From Pratylenchus scribneri (taxonomy: Eukaryota > Nematoda > Chromadorea > Rhabditida > Pratylenchidae): 64,000 bases of DNA. Both the position numbers and the translations under genes were made by a program. The stretch spans positions 186,001 to 250,000 of the forward strand of contig JAQSEB010000104.1 in assembly GCA_030063045.1 (NCBI GenBank), read 5' to 3'. Within the stretch, counting starts at the first letter, position 1. Each line of letters starts with the position of its first letter. Below are positions 33,201-44,623 of the stretch, piece by piece. Below the pieces are notes generated by a model. The model did no database searches. It worked only from the letters and a program-made list of their open reading frames with translations, and was not told where the DNA came from.

Positions 33201-35868
33201 CTAGATTTGGACTAATAATTATCAATATTTAACTCAAATTATGCCAATTAATTCCATGAATATTCTTCATTAATAACCTGCTTAAACGGGTTGCCGGAAT
33301 CTTTTTGAGTGTGTGTTTGTATGTTTCATGCCGGACTCCGCCAACATTCAGCACAATCCTGTATTCCGTATCCATAATGGAGCTTCTGCAATTCAAATCC
33401 ATTTTTGGGTGTGAAAATGATGAAAAATATTGTTTTGGGGCCCAAATAAAAGCCATGAATTTTGATGAAAGGTGGCAAAAAGACATGCGAAAAGGAAATG
33501 CGAGCAAAGGGAAAGAGGGCAATTAAAATTGAGGAAAAGTCCACATCGAAAGAATGTTTTATTTTGGAAAGGCGTGAAATTTAAGGAGAAAGGGCGCAAA
33601 TAAAGGGGGAGGGGAAGCTTATTAATTTTTTTGGCCCAGACTGCCAATGAAAAAAGGTTGGATCATTAGGCATTTTCATTATTTAAATTGGCACAAAAAA
33701 CACATTGATTGATTATTTGAAGAGGCCCGAGGGGACAAATGGATTTGACGATGATTTTTTCCTCTTTGTTTTTGTTGGCTGGCACATCACATTAGTCTAT
33801 GGCCCAAAGAATAATTCTATTCCCCCTCCCCCTTTTATGTTTGGAGCTTATGAACATTTGTCGTTGTGAGGGAACAAAAGGCAAAATATATTTTTGATGG
33901 TAGATGAATGCGATTTTGATTTGTTATTTGTGGGAAAAAGCATTGAAAAATGTGGGCAAAAGAAATAGCAGGAATAGATGGGGGAAATGGGCCGATATTC
34001 ATGGGATGAGGAATGTTGTCCAAAATTTGGGCCAATAAAATTTGGTCTATTGATTTGGTGGATTAATCCAAAAATCCAATGTAAAGTAAGATTTGTGTCA
34101 TTTTCAGCAGTAGAAATGCCACTTTTTCCTAGTGCTTCATCTTTTTCCTATTTTCCCGCCTTTTTTTCCATTTTTATGTGAATATTCCCCCCCCCCCCCC
34201 CCTCCACTCTCGAATATGCAATGAGGGAAAAAGGGAAAAATTAATTTTCCATCCATCCAATCCACTCGTTATCGTTATCACATCCAAAAGGGGCTGGCCA
34301 TAACCAAATTATGGCCAAAGGAATAGGCTTCTTGATGGAAAAAAAAGAAAGCATCGGAATAATGAAAATGGAATAAACAATGAAGAAATGAAAGGAATGG
34401 GGTTCAAGTTGATCATGCTAATTAAATGGATGGAATATTTAATATTGTAATTTATTGAATGCATTCCTTATTATTTAGGACAAATTAAGAACACTTTTTG
34501 CTCCCAATTTTCAAAAGGTCACCAGTCACCATTCTCAATAAGAGTATTTCCTTTTCATCAATTTATCTGACTCAATCGAATTCGTACGCTTCAATGCCAT
34601 TTTCCCCCATTTTCCTAGGCTATAAACATTTTGCTCTAAACATTTTCCCACCTTTTGAGTGGCAAATTTATGCGACTCCAAAAAGGCGGAATGAATATTT
34701 TTGAGGGGAAAAAGTTGGCAAAAGAAGAGCAAAAAAGGAAAATAGGAGGAAAAGACAATTAAATTGTGAATAGGAAAGGAAACGTTGAAAATAAATTCAT
34801 GAATTTTAATATTGTCAAATTTGAGGGGAAATGAATTTTTGGTGAATGAATTTATTAAAAGGAAGGAAATTAATTAAGGAAAAATGAATTGAATTCCCCG
34901 AATGTTTGTTGATTTTTTGCCAAGAAATTTTCTTCATTTTTTTTTTGTCTTTTTTTGGGGAGCAATGCTTAATGAATTTTAGTTGAGCCAATTTTGGGTT
35001 GACTGCATAAATGGGAATGGAAAAAGGAAAAGGAATTTGGCGACAATGGGAATTGGGGAAGGAAGGAATTTCGGATGGACAAATTCGGGAATGGCAAGAG
35101 GGATGGGTTTTTTGTTGAATGAAAGTTGCATGAAAATAGGACAAAAAATGCCCGCATAAATTTGTTTTGATGCCGCGCAATTTAAGTTTTCTTTTTAATT
35201 TTTGCTTCATTAAATTTTCGTCTAGCCAAACTTTGACCGGATTGACTTTGGTCGCCTAAATTAAGTGGAGAGAATCGACTTTATTTGCTGGCGTGAGAAA
35301 TAAGGCCAAAGGAGACAGCCTTCATTGGCCATTCCCCTTCATTTTCATATAAAATGCCTAAGGACTTTCCCTGAGGCAAAAATCCAGGCAAATTAATTCA
35401 ATATTAATGAAGCCAGCTAGCCTATGGCATTTTTACAGACATTTCCTCCTTTTTTGGATTTCATGTGAATTCTTTCTTCTACAGTTTTTATTATTCAACT
35501 AATCTGTCCTTTTAATATTATCATATTATTTTCACAAATTAAATTAAGGTTGTTTATAAAGAAGATTTCAGCAGGCAAAAAGCGACATTTTTAGTTTAGT
35601 GGTTGATGCTTTTTTGTTAAAAATGAGAACTCTGGTTCGAACCCGCTCAGAGGGAGATAATTTTTTCTGGCTTGGATGTTACTTGTATCCATTTTTATAA
35701 ATTAGGCTATGCAAATTTAGGCCTAAAATAATATTTATAGACCAAAAAATATGGTACTAAAAGTTAAATAAAATATTAAACTGACCTCTCCTCAAAATCC
35801 TGTCCCATTGGCCGACTCATTGATCTTTCCAGCGGCACTCGACCATAAAGTGACATACTTCTGGACAT
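30236..35868 (-). CDS. Voltage-gated K+ channel, Kv3/Shaw class (EGL-36-like)
   Basis: Fourteen exons: 35786-35868, 33278-33385, 32523-32564, 32398-32477, 32317-32351, 32007-32261, 31711-31962, 31547-31666, 31357-31499, 31199-31310, 31085-31146, 30851-30888, 30657-30799, 30236-30595; 610 aa. The T1 tetramerisation domain (about 33-135) has the zinc site HX5CX20CC (His101, Cys107, Cys128/129) of non-Shaker Kv channels. S1 follows at about 214, S4 at about 347-368 ([13 protein letters not shown]), S5, the selectivity filter TTIGYGD (426-432), and S6 with [11 protein letters not shown], then a basic, Ser/Thr-rich tail. Wording of S5-S6 matches Shaw/EGL-36, which sets excitability in muscle and neurons. 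Two introns (31963-32006, 31311-31356) use GC donors. Intron 1 (2.4 kb) holds a poly-C tract and a tRNA-like sequence. Divergent from the TSP1 gene at 37469. Confidence 0.92.
33075..33220 (-). repeat. Dispersed repeat family, partial minus-strand copy
   Basis: Its reverse complement aligns with 59120-59250: AGCCTARRCCC, then GTGGCCCAA, then GGGATTAGTTGRGCTGG, then the TTTGTTGTGCG-like block. It lies in intron 2 of the K+ channel gene. Confidence 0.65.
34187..34202. repeat. Poly-C tract, 16 bases
   Basis: An uninterrupted run of 16 C in intron 1 of the channel gene (so poly-G in the pre-mRNA). It could form a G-quadruplex in the transcript. The exact length is uncertain, as such runs are prone to sequencing error. 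Confidence 0.8.
35585..35657 (+). tRNA. tRNA-like sequence with Pol III A and B boxes; probable pseudogene or SINE head
   Basis: A box-like TAGTTTAGTGG (35592-35602) and a perfect B box GGTTCGAACCC (35634-35644) are spaced as in a tRNA. A loop with TTGTTAA would place anticodon GTT, and a T6 run follows at about 35661. But the acceptor arms do not pair and the T stem is weak, so it is probably not a functional tRNA. It sits in intron 1 of the channel gene, on the opposite strand. Confidence 0.4.
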
Positions 35869-37468
35869 TTTGTTGGCTTTTGAACAAGGAACAATTATTG
35901 TTGTTGAAGGCTTATTTCACTGTAAATGAACAGACTTTAGGGAATTAATTCCCTTGTGGAGGGCAAAATGTGGAAAGAAGGAGGACTAATGGGATAAAGA
36001 ATATAGTAGGAGAATATTTGAAAAGGAAGGACAAAGTGGGATTCTATCTAGTTTTAAACTCTATTTTGTCAACATTTTTTGTTGGCATTTATTTTCACAA
36101 ATTGTTGGTTTATTAAAAAGCCAAATAAATTTAATAAGCAATCCAAAATTAGAAAAGAAAATTATATATTAATTTGATTGTAAATTGGCCATAAATGGGA
36201 ATATAATTATTGGCCATTTTAGAATGGAAAATGAATTTACAAATTAATTTTATATATTTTTATCAATAAAGATTTAGGGAGTGGAATTTTTAAGGAGGAA
36301 TGGGGAATGCCTTTTTGTCTGCTTTGCTTTCCCAATTTCGAATTTGTCCATTGAGTGGGACGGCATTTTGACAGAAAAGCGATACCCACCCCGCCGGGGG
36401 GATGGAAGGTAGGGTAAATCCGCCGGAGGCGCCAGCCGCATTTTGGCCCAAGGTTAAAAGTGAAATTGATACAAAGATGAATTATGGGGCAGAGGACAGT
36501 CTTCCCTAAACAGAACAACAATTGGCCAAAAAGCAATCGAGGCCAAAAAAAGTTGTGACTAAAATGAAAAGAAAAACCACTTCAAAAGGTTCACCAGCCC
36601 AAAAAGAGTCTCTTCTATTGTTTTCCTTCCATTCCCAGGATTCCCCTTCAATGAATGAATGAATAGGTCACAACCACAATTGGTTCGATGGCTTTCCCTT
36701 TGGGTGGCCTTCATTCCAAATTCACTCAAGAATTGGATGCCTTTGAAAGATCGACGGAATGTTGGCATCGAGGTGCCAAATGGCCAATGCCAACAACAAA
36801 ATGGAAGGAAGGGGGATTGAATTTGAAAGAAGAATAAGGAAAATGGAATGGAATGGATGACAACAACAGAAGCAAAATGGAAAATGAGTAGAAGGGAGGG
36901 GGGGATGGCACTAATTAGGCCGAATACATGGGAAAGGAGGGAATGCAAATGAACATTGTGGGAGATGTGAGGACATGGCATTGGACGTGAAAATGGGAAA
37001 AGGGCAAAGGAGAAAATAAGCAAGCTGGCAATTAGTGATAAATGACCAAAATGGATATGGCAATTTGGACGAGAATTGGCAAAATTGCACAAAAACTTTC
37101 TTCAGAATTTATAATTGTTATAATTTAATTTCTCCTCTCCCCAATAATTCCAATTCGCCGTTCCAAATAATAATAATTATTGTTTACCTGTGCTCCTGGT
37201 ATTCATTATCCCCCAAAATTCGCCTTCATAAATCGGCGAGGTCAATCGAGGGGAATGGAATATGACGGATTATGGAAGGAAGGAAAGGCGGCGAAATGAT
37301 CGGCGCAGATCGAAAAGAAGGCAAAGGTGACAAATCTTTATGGGGCGATTCCGGAACACAACACTTTCCGGTGTGCACAAGCAAATCCCCTTTCCATTGC
37401 CTTTTATTCTCATTCCAATTGACTTCCAATTAAATCTATCCAAAAATAATATCAATAATAATTGGGAA
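35869..37468. other. Divergent intergenic region
   Basis: It separates the minus-strand K+ channel start from the plus-strand TSP1 gene, so it should contain both promoters. A 177-codon minus frame at 36559-37092 is Phe/Ser/His/Pro-rich and looks like the complement of a purine-rich strand. I see no gene. Confidence 0.45.
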
Positions 37469-38325
37469 ATGCCATCCTCCTTTTTACTGTCCATTTTTAT
37501 ATTCTTTACGGTCGAAGGTTAATTGAATTTAATTTGCAATTTAAAAATTATAATTAAAGCATTTTGGCATGGATCATTTGCCGGCCCAGTGAATGTTCGA
37601 ATTGAAACGGAAAATAATCAGGTGGGTAATGTCGAATGATGGCCACATTCTCCATCTATCCAAAAAGGATTTCCACATTGGCCCTGAGCCCCGTACCCGT
37701 TTTGAATTGGTTGAGCAATATTCCCCGTTGGCCACTGCCCGCCAAGTCCATCAAGGCCAATCTGCCTGTCAAATTTCCCTCTATTTCCCTAAAATAATTT
37801 GAATTTATTCAGCCCGGGCATTTGCCTCTTCCTTGAACAAACCCCGACACCCAATTCGACCACCAAAACCCGTTCAATTTATTGTTGATTTTGGGGAGGC
37901 CGGAAGGGAGGGAAAATCTGCGGAATCCACGGACCCAATAATTGGACATCCCCATCAACAATTGGAGGCAAATAGTACAGAGGCAAAAGAACAATTTGGC
38001 CCAAAAGTGATCAGTAAGAAAAGAGGAAATACTGTTTTTAATAAGAAAAATGGCATTTTTTAGCCCGTAGCCAATGGCTTGAATGGACTCGATGGACAAA
38101 ATGCGACAATGGAATGAGAATGCGAATTCGAAAATGCCTAAAAATTAATGGAATCCCTTGCGAGGTGTGCCCAAAATTAATTCAATTTATTTTAAATTTG
38201 CCCAGGGCAAAAGTGAGGAACGCCAAAAATGTTATTCGGCCCACAATGTTGGCACCAAATTTGGCAATGATCCAATGATTATTGAAAGGGAAATTGCCAA
38301 AGGACGACTTCCTATGCGAATTTAG
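37469..38325 (+). CDS. Secreted protein with one thrombospondin type-1 repeat
   Basis: Six exons: 37469-37517, 37560-37621, 37668-37767, 37813-38013, 38064-38164 and 38206-38325, giving 210 aa. Exon 1 is a signal peptide (MPSSFLLSIFIFFTVE). Residues about 140-183 form a TSP1 repeat: WLEWTRWTKC, then a basic MRMRIRKC strand, then PCEG and ERQKC. The spaced Trp and Arg residues make the usual layered core, and WxxW is a C-mannosylation signal. The other ~130 residues are not recognised. Phase and gt-ag borders fit at all five junctions. AATAAA occurs at 38384. A second TSP1 gene follows on the same strand, which may reflect tandem duplication. Confidence 0.82.
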
Positions 38326-38389
38326 GGGAAATGCTAAAAATAATATTGAAAATTGATGATATTTTCACAAATTAATTTTTTCGAATAAA

Positions 38390-39302
38390 AATGAAAGCAT
38401 CCAACATTTATATTTTGATCCACCCAAATCCATCATTCCTCCAATTTCGCCCAAATTGTCCAATCCAATTTTCTCGCCATCCCAACTTTCACTTGCCGAT
38501 GACCCAAATTGGGCGATTTTCTTTCGCCATTTTTAATTGGGAAAGGTGAAAATGATGAATTTGAAGGCATTGAAGGGAAAGAAATTGGATTTTCGGGAAA
38601 ATTCCACTCAATTTATTTCAGGAATTCTTCTCCAGGAATTTATTATTGGCATTGGCATCGATATCAATTCAAAATAATCATCAAAATGATTATTAATTTC
38701 CATTTTTCTTATAAATAATAATCTTTTTTAATGTTTTATTTTCGCCTTCTTTTGACAAACTGGAATGCGCGCTTTTTCCGGTATAATTTTCCTTTTCTAA
38801 TGTTTTAATTGATACATTTGAATTTGCATATTTTTGATTGTTTTTCCACTTAATTAAGCATTATTAATAATTTTTTTCTGCCTCAATTCCATCAAAATTT
38901 TATATTCCAATTTTCACTTTCATCAGCAACAGAGTGAATTGCGCCCCTCAATTCCCCTTATTTGAGCATTGAAATAGCACTTCAATTTCCGTTTTATTCC
39001 TTCACAACATCCCCTCTCCCTATCCCCGAATCCATTGTTTAACAACCCATTAAAGCGAATTAATCTCAGTCAGCCCATTCTCCCCTTTTCGGCATACATC
39101 GTCACCCATTGCCGCCGGCGGCGGTTTCCTCACATCCGAATTCGCCGTTGGGGGCGAAATGTGCGCAGTTTAGTTGCCTTTTGCTGCCATTCCTTCTTTC
39201 CTTCCTGAGTCGATGCCGTCAGCCAATCCATCCATCCATTTCCTTTAATTTATCAAATTCACATAAAATTCACTGATTTGTTCATTGCACCCAAAAAACC
39301 GT
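38390..39302. other. Intergenic region between the two TSP1 genes
   Basis: No supported gene. A Pro/Ser-rich open stretch at about 38416-38540 has no matching splice partners. It is bounded on the right by an acceptor-like site (39303-39310). Confidence 0.4.
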
Positions 39303-39310
39303 TTTTTCAG
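39303..39310 (+). promoter_or_regulatory. Probable spliced-leader trans-splice acceptor
   Basis: ttttttcag ends 34 bases before the start codon of the large TSP1 gene with no upstream donor nearby. This is the usual position of an SL acceptor in nematodes. Inference only. Confidence 0.5.
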
Positions 39311-39344
39311 AATCAACGAAAATTGGTACTAAAATCTCTATTTG

Positions 39345-42300
39345 ATGCGCTACACGAGGCCAAGAGGCAGCCAATTCGCCTTATGGCCTCTTTTTGTTTT
39401 GGCGATGGCATTTTGTGACCAAATTGGCTTAACCGGTATCTTTTTTGTGAATATATTACTGAATTTTCATTAAATCAAAAGGATTTATTATTGTTCTTTG
39501 GGTTTAAGATTGTCAAAATTTGATTATCCAAATTACATTTTACTTTGGTTCATTACCCCTTTTACCGACAAAAATGTGTTCAAAAAACTGTTCCTTTTAG
39601 GTGCGCAAAACCAATTCGGGGATGAAGATCAAAATCAAATGGAAAATGGGATGCCATTGCCAACCGGAAAATGGAATCAATTCAAAGGATTCTACACGCC
39701 AAGACCATTGCCTTCGAATGCTCATTTTAGTAGGCCGTTTCTCCCTTATCACTAAAATATTCACAAATTTGAAGCATTCGCCTCGGTTTGGGCCTCATGG
39801 TCCGCATGGTCATATTGCACCAGCAATATTCAAATTCGGGTTCGCGCCTGCAACACAGTTCGAGGATTCAGTTGCCTTGGCCCAAACAGAGAAGTACGTC
39901 CTTGCGAACATTCAACGCTGCCACCGAATAGAGTTCGCCAATTCCAAATTGTGCCACCGAATAATTCGCCAACCGGAAATGATTCACCACAATATGAAGC
40001 AGAAGACCCATGGGCAGATGATAGGAAGGAGGCAATGAAACAATTATATTCGGATTATGAAGGGCCAAAAGAAGGTTGAAATGAGGGGAAATTATTTAAT
40101 GATAAAGTGAGGATTTGATTTAGCATTGAATGAATTGAAAAAGGCCGAAAATCAGCAACAAAAGAATCCATCGAATTTGGAGCCAATCAAATTGCCCGGA
40201 ATTGGGCCACCTGGTTATTTGATTCAATTTAAGTTAATTCAATTTTGTATTAAAGGAATTAGACCAGTGGCAGAAGCATTTGGTTCAAAATTGGTTGAAA
40301 GGAAGGAAATTATTGAAATGAAAAATGGGAAAAAAGAGCAAGAAGATAGTTTAGAAGAAATGAATTTGGAAGAATTGGCAGAAAAATTGGAGGTGAAAGA
40401 GCCAAAAGAATTGGCAGAAAAATTGTCAGAATTGGAAACGGTGGATGCGGACACAGAGGAAATGGCCAAAATTACAACAACAACAACACTGAAGACACCA
40501 CAAACGACAATGCAAATGAGGAATAGTACAAAAAGGACGAAAATGGGAGCAATTAGGCCTGCAATGGAACAATCCCCCAATCGAATTATTCGACCAAAAA
40601 CAAGATTGGCATTGCCATTCACAACAACAAGGTTGGGAAATAAATTTAAATTATTATATTTAGCATTTTTTAGTACCCAATCACCAACTCGAACAACAAT
40701 GCTGGAGCCAAAATATCGACAATCGAAGAAAAAAGCTGGGGAGGAATTGATGAGGCCTAGGGCAGGAACAAATTTGAATGGAAAAGGGAAAACCGCCGAA
40801 ATGGATGGAAAATTGAATGGAAGCATTTTGGTGACGCCAAAATCAGTGGCCGAGGACACGGCCAAAGCATTGGAATGGATTATGGCGAATATGTCCAAAT
40901 CAATTGAATCGGCACAAAAAAGCCGAGGCAAAAGTGAGGAGAAAATTGGCAATGGCAAATTCCAACTTCATTCCGGGGAATTGATGGTTGATTCAAAGGA
41001 AAAAGAGGAAGAAGAAAGGGAAAATGGAGGCAAAACAATGGTGCCGAAAAAACATCTAAAAGGAGGAGGAAATAGGGCAATGGCCGTGAATTCATATAGA
41101 ATGGCAAAGGAAAATGAACAATACGAAGGAAATGGAGGAGGGGGGAATGTTCGGATGAGACACCGGGAAAGATTGATAAAAGTAAGTAAAATTGGAGAAA
41201 GGGAAATAAATAAATTGGTACAGGAATTGGCCAAAGCACAAAGGGCAAAACAGCAGCAAATTGAAAGGAGTCGAGAACAAATTGAGAAGACTACCACCGA
41301 AGGCAATGAAAATGTTCAATTGAATGGACAAATGGAAAGGGAATTGGCCAAATTGAGGGCGGAAATGCGCGCAATGGAAGCAGTTTTGGCAAGGATGAAA
41401 TCGGATACTAGGAAAAATGTAGCCACCACCCCTTTGAATAGTCAACAATCTGACGAAATTGATGGAAATGAGAAAGATCAAGAAGAGGAAGCCGAAATAC
41501 ATTCAAATCCAATTGTTGTTTTTCCTAGGAAAGTGGAAAATCAGCAACAGAAGAAAATTGTGAGAAATAATAAATTAATTAATTTTTTGCTAATTTGTCA
41601 GGGAATTATTGAGCAGCGGTCATCAAAAAGTGCTGAGAAAGAAAGTGGCGAAATAACGGCAAGAATATTACCACCGGTAAAAAATCGACGAATTGTTGGG
41701 TCACCGCCAATTCCTCTAAAAGCAACAACAACAATAGAACCCCCATCGAGCAGTCAAAGTAGTTTGATTCTGACGGAACAGCCAGGTTGGGGAATATGCG
41801 GAATTTAATGAATGAATTTTGACATACAGAATCCATTTGGCTGGCAGGAAGTGCGCCTCGGGCGGGTTCAGCAATTTGGAGTGATTGGGGCGATTGGGGA
41901 GAATGCATTTGTGGGAAACAAATGCGCTCAAGAAGTTGTCATTTTGAGGACAGCACATTCCATCCACAGGGTATTTTTTAATTGTTAATTTAGGGAGACA
42001 TCTCGGCAATAGACAAAGAGCAGTTCTTCAAACACAAATATGGGCATCTTCACAATAAAACTTTATTTTAAATTATTAGAAAGTGAAAATATTAAATCTA
42101 TTATAAAATATATAAAAAAGGATGAAAATAATTCCTGGATTTGTTTTATTAATGGAGAGAAAGTTTATCATATTGCGGAAATGATTTTACAATTTTATCC
42201 GGAAAAAAAACAGATGAATATTTTCTAGAAAGTGAAACACATTTAGGCGAACATTTTAAGAAAAGAGAAACACATTTTGGCGAATATTTTCTAGAAAGTG

Positions 42301-43699
42301 AAACACATTTTGGCGAACATTTTAAGAAAAGAGAAACACATCTTGGCAAACATTTTCTAGAAAGAGAACATTTTGGCGAACATTTTCATAGAAAGTGAAA
42401 TACATTTTGGCGAACATTTTAAGAAAAGAGAAACACATTTTGGCGAATATTTTCTAGAAAGTGAAACACATTTTGGCGAACATTTTAAGAAAAGAGAAAC
42501 ACATCTTGGCGAACATTTTCTAGAAAGAGAACATTTTGGCGAACATTTTCTTAGAAAGTGAAATACATTTTGGCGAACATTTTAAGAAAAGAGAAACACA
42601 TCTTGGCGAACATTTTCTTAGAAAGTGAAACACATTTTGGCGAATATTTTCTAGAAAGTGAAACACATTTTGGCGAACATTTTAAGAAAAGAGAAACACA
42701 TCTTGGCGAACATTTTCTTAGAAAGTGAAACACATTTTGGCGAAGTTTAGAAAGTGAAACACATTTTGGCGAACATTTTTTTTTAGTTAAGTGAAACACA
42801 TTTTGGCGAACATTTTCCTAAAAGTGAAACACATTTTGGCGAACATTTTCTTAAAAGCGAAATACATTTTGGCGAACATTTTCTTAGTTAAGTGAAACAC
42901 ATTGTGGCGAACATTTTTTTAGTTAAGTGAAACACATTTTGGCGAACATTTTCTTAAAAGTGAAATACATTTTGGCGAACATTTTCTTAAAAGTGAAATA
43001 CATTTTGGCGAACATTTTCTTAAAAGTGAAATACATTTTGGCGAACATTTTCTTAGTTAAGTGAAACACATTGTGGCGAACATTTTTTTAGTTAAGTGAA
43101 ACACATTTTGGCGAACATTTTCTTAAAAGTGAAATACATTTTGGCGAACATTTTCTTAAAAGTGAAATACATTTTGGCGAACATTTTCTTAGTTAAGTGA
43201 AATACATTTTGGCGAACATTTTCTTAAAAGTGAAACACATTTTGGCGAACATTTTCTTACAAGTAAAACACATTTTGATAAATATTTTCTGGGAATTTTT
43301 AGAATCAAAAAATGATTAATTTGCAATATTTTATTTTAATATTTTCTCTTCTAATAATTTCACATTTAAAATCAATTTTTTATTTGTATCAAATTGTAGG
43401 AATTCCCATATTTTGTATACCATGGAATGAACCAATAACCTAATTAATATTATTTCCACAATTCATTCAAAGGATGCATTGGCCCCTCCTATGAAAGTCG
43501 CCATTGTACTATCAATACAGAGAATTGCCCAACAACAATTGCGCCAATTGCTCCTTCAAAACAACAAAAAATAAAATTGTTGAATGAAAGGGGCCAACAA
43601 TCATCGCCAAATTTGCGGCGAACTTCTTTGAGCATTGCAAATCCTGTTGGGGAAGAATTCCGACGTGAAAATGATGAAAGAAAGAGAAGGCGATTTTGA
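39345..43699 (+). CDS. Large secreted protein with TSP1 repeats at both ends and a coiled-coil middle
   Basis: Ten exons: 39345-39435, 39601-39729, 39775-40074, 40124-40213, 40256-40631, 40674-41181, 41224-41559, 41602-41785, 41830-41970, 43473-43699; 793 aa. Exon 1 encodes a signal peptide (core LWPLFVLAMAF). TSP1 repeat 1 is at about 79-125 (VWASWSAWSYC ... RVRAC ... GPNREVRPC). A long polar Lys/Glu-rich region with Thr/Ser patches and a heptad-like helix (about 520-600) follows. TSP1 repeat 2 (about 688-737) starts IWSDWGDWGECIC and is completed by exon 10 (CIGPSYESRHC). The last, 1,502-nt intron contains a minisatellite. Introns 4-7 are each 42 nt, in frame and stop-free. The role is unknown; TSP1 proteins act in matrix and guidance. 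The tail is very basic (ENDERKRRRF). Confidence 0.85.
42040..42228 (+). other. 62-codon ORF nested in the TSP1 gene's last intron
   Basis: Starts MGIFTIKLYFKLLE and has normal-looking amphipathic composition (ESENIKSIIKYIKKDENN), unlike random A/T frames here. It ends in an A8 run; in another frame the following minisatellite units stay open and read as 11-residue repeats. It may be the remnant of a small repeat-protein gene. Not counted as a gene. Confidence 0.3.
42220..43290. repeat. Minisatellite, ~33-35-bp unit, about 31 copies, intronic
   Basis: The unit core is GAAACACATTTTGGCGAACA followed by TTTT plus a variable spacer (CTAGAAAGT, AAGAAAAGA, CTTAGTTAAGT, CTTAAAAGT). I count 31-32 cores. 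The left part is a higher-order array of alternating unit types; the right part is more homogeneous. The first units are 33 bp and open in one frame (period 11 codons, e.g. ETHFGEHFKKR). It lies wholly inside intron 9 of the large TSP1 gene. Confidence 0.95.
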
Positions 43700-43902
43700 T
43701 GGATACGATAAAATGATTGGAATGGGAATGAATACCTCCTCAGGGCTAGCCATAATATTTCCATGAAAGCCATTCAAATTCAATTCATATTTATTTATTT
43801 TTCATTAAAATAAAATAATCACCCATAATATAGAATATTTAAAATATTAAAAATATTATTAATAATATAAATAAAAATAAGGCTATTTTCATATTATTTC
43901 AT

Positions 43903-44623
43903 TTATTTTTTGTTTTTCTCTCCTTTTGCCGTCCTTTTTTTCGTTTCCTCTATTTTTTGTCCATTTAATATTTTATTTTGTTGATTTTTTGCGCATTTAT
44001 TGCTGTTGGTAGATGAAATACTAAAAATAAAATAAAAAGAATGCTAATAATTTTTATTATTTCTCACATTTTTCCTTCCTTTTCATCTGCTACTAAAATA
44101 TTCTTCTTTTTGCAAATTTTATTATTCCCATTCAAATCAATGCCATTCGGCCTTTTCTGCTGTTGTTGCTAAAAATAAATAATCAAAATATTAATAAAAG
44201 AATTTTAATAATTAACCAAATGATTAGTATTTCCATTAATTTGTTTATTTTTCAATTGAATTAATTCAATTTTGGCAATTAATTCCTCTGGCGATGGTAG
44301 GTCATTGTCCTTGAAATATGGCAAATGATGAGAATATTGGGTATTTTGGCGAATGCTAAAATCCAATCGAGGCAATCGAACACGGCGCATATAAGGTGAA
44401 GGCCGATGGACCAATTCTGTTGATTTTGGATTATTTTCTTCATTCATTTGACTCATCAAAACCAACTTTGTTCTGGTGCCGCCGATGAGGATGGTGCCAA
44501 ATGCAAGGCAGCCATTTTTATGGCCTTTTTCAGCAGCTTCTAATGAATTTTCAGAAAAAGCCAAGGAAAATGTGGATAAGGAAATAATTGGCCAGAAAAC
44601 AATGGGAAATGAGGAAAAATAGC
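43903..44623 (-). CDS. Unidentified protein, 5' end unresolved
   Basis: Exons 44217-44623, 44068-44168 and 43903-44020 are in phase with 47-48-nt introns. The upstream end is an acceptor (tttgccag) needing one base from a missing first exon, so the product is 5'-partial in this model (about 207 aa seen). It opens with a hydrophobic stretch (FPIVFWPIISLSTFSLAFS) that could be a signal peptide, then a polar region with dibasic sites (YMRRVRLPRLDF, GGTRTK) and a Lys/Asn-rich tail ending GEKNKK. The dibasic sites behind a signal-like segment could mean a processed precursor, but I recognise no peptide family. Confidence 0.55.

Noticed and set aside
33278..33402. K+ channel start at MDLNC (33402)
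   Set aside because: An acceptor (gaattgcag) at 33386 and an upstream exon (35786-35868) ending in the matching phase give a better N-terminus; the MDLNC codons are intronic.
35585..35657. Functional tRNA-Asn
   Set aside because: Anticodon-like GTT and a B box exist, but the acceptor stem does not pair and the T stem has mismatches.
36559..37092. 177-codon minus-strand ORF
   Set aside because: Phe/Ser/His/Pro bias is the complement of a purine-rich strand; no domain, no splice partners.
41786..42075. End of the TSP1 gene at the stop at 41981, or a 23-nt intron to 41994
   Set aside because: Exon 43473-43699 completes the TSP1 Cys pattern in the correct phase, and 23 nt is too short for splicing.
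42220..43290. Possible CRISPR array
   Set aside because: Units are tandem with no unique spacers, in a eukaryotic intron; it is a minisatellite.
43489..43773. 94-codon minus-strand ORF
   Set aside because: It is the antisense of exon 10 of the TSP1 gene.
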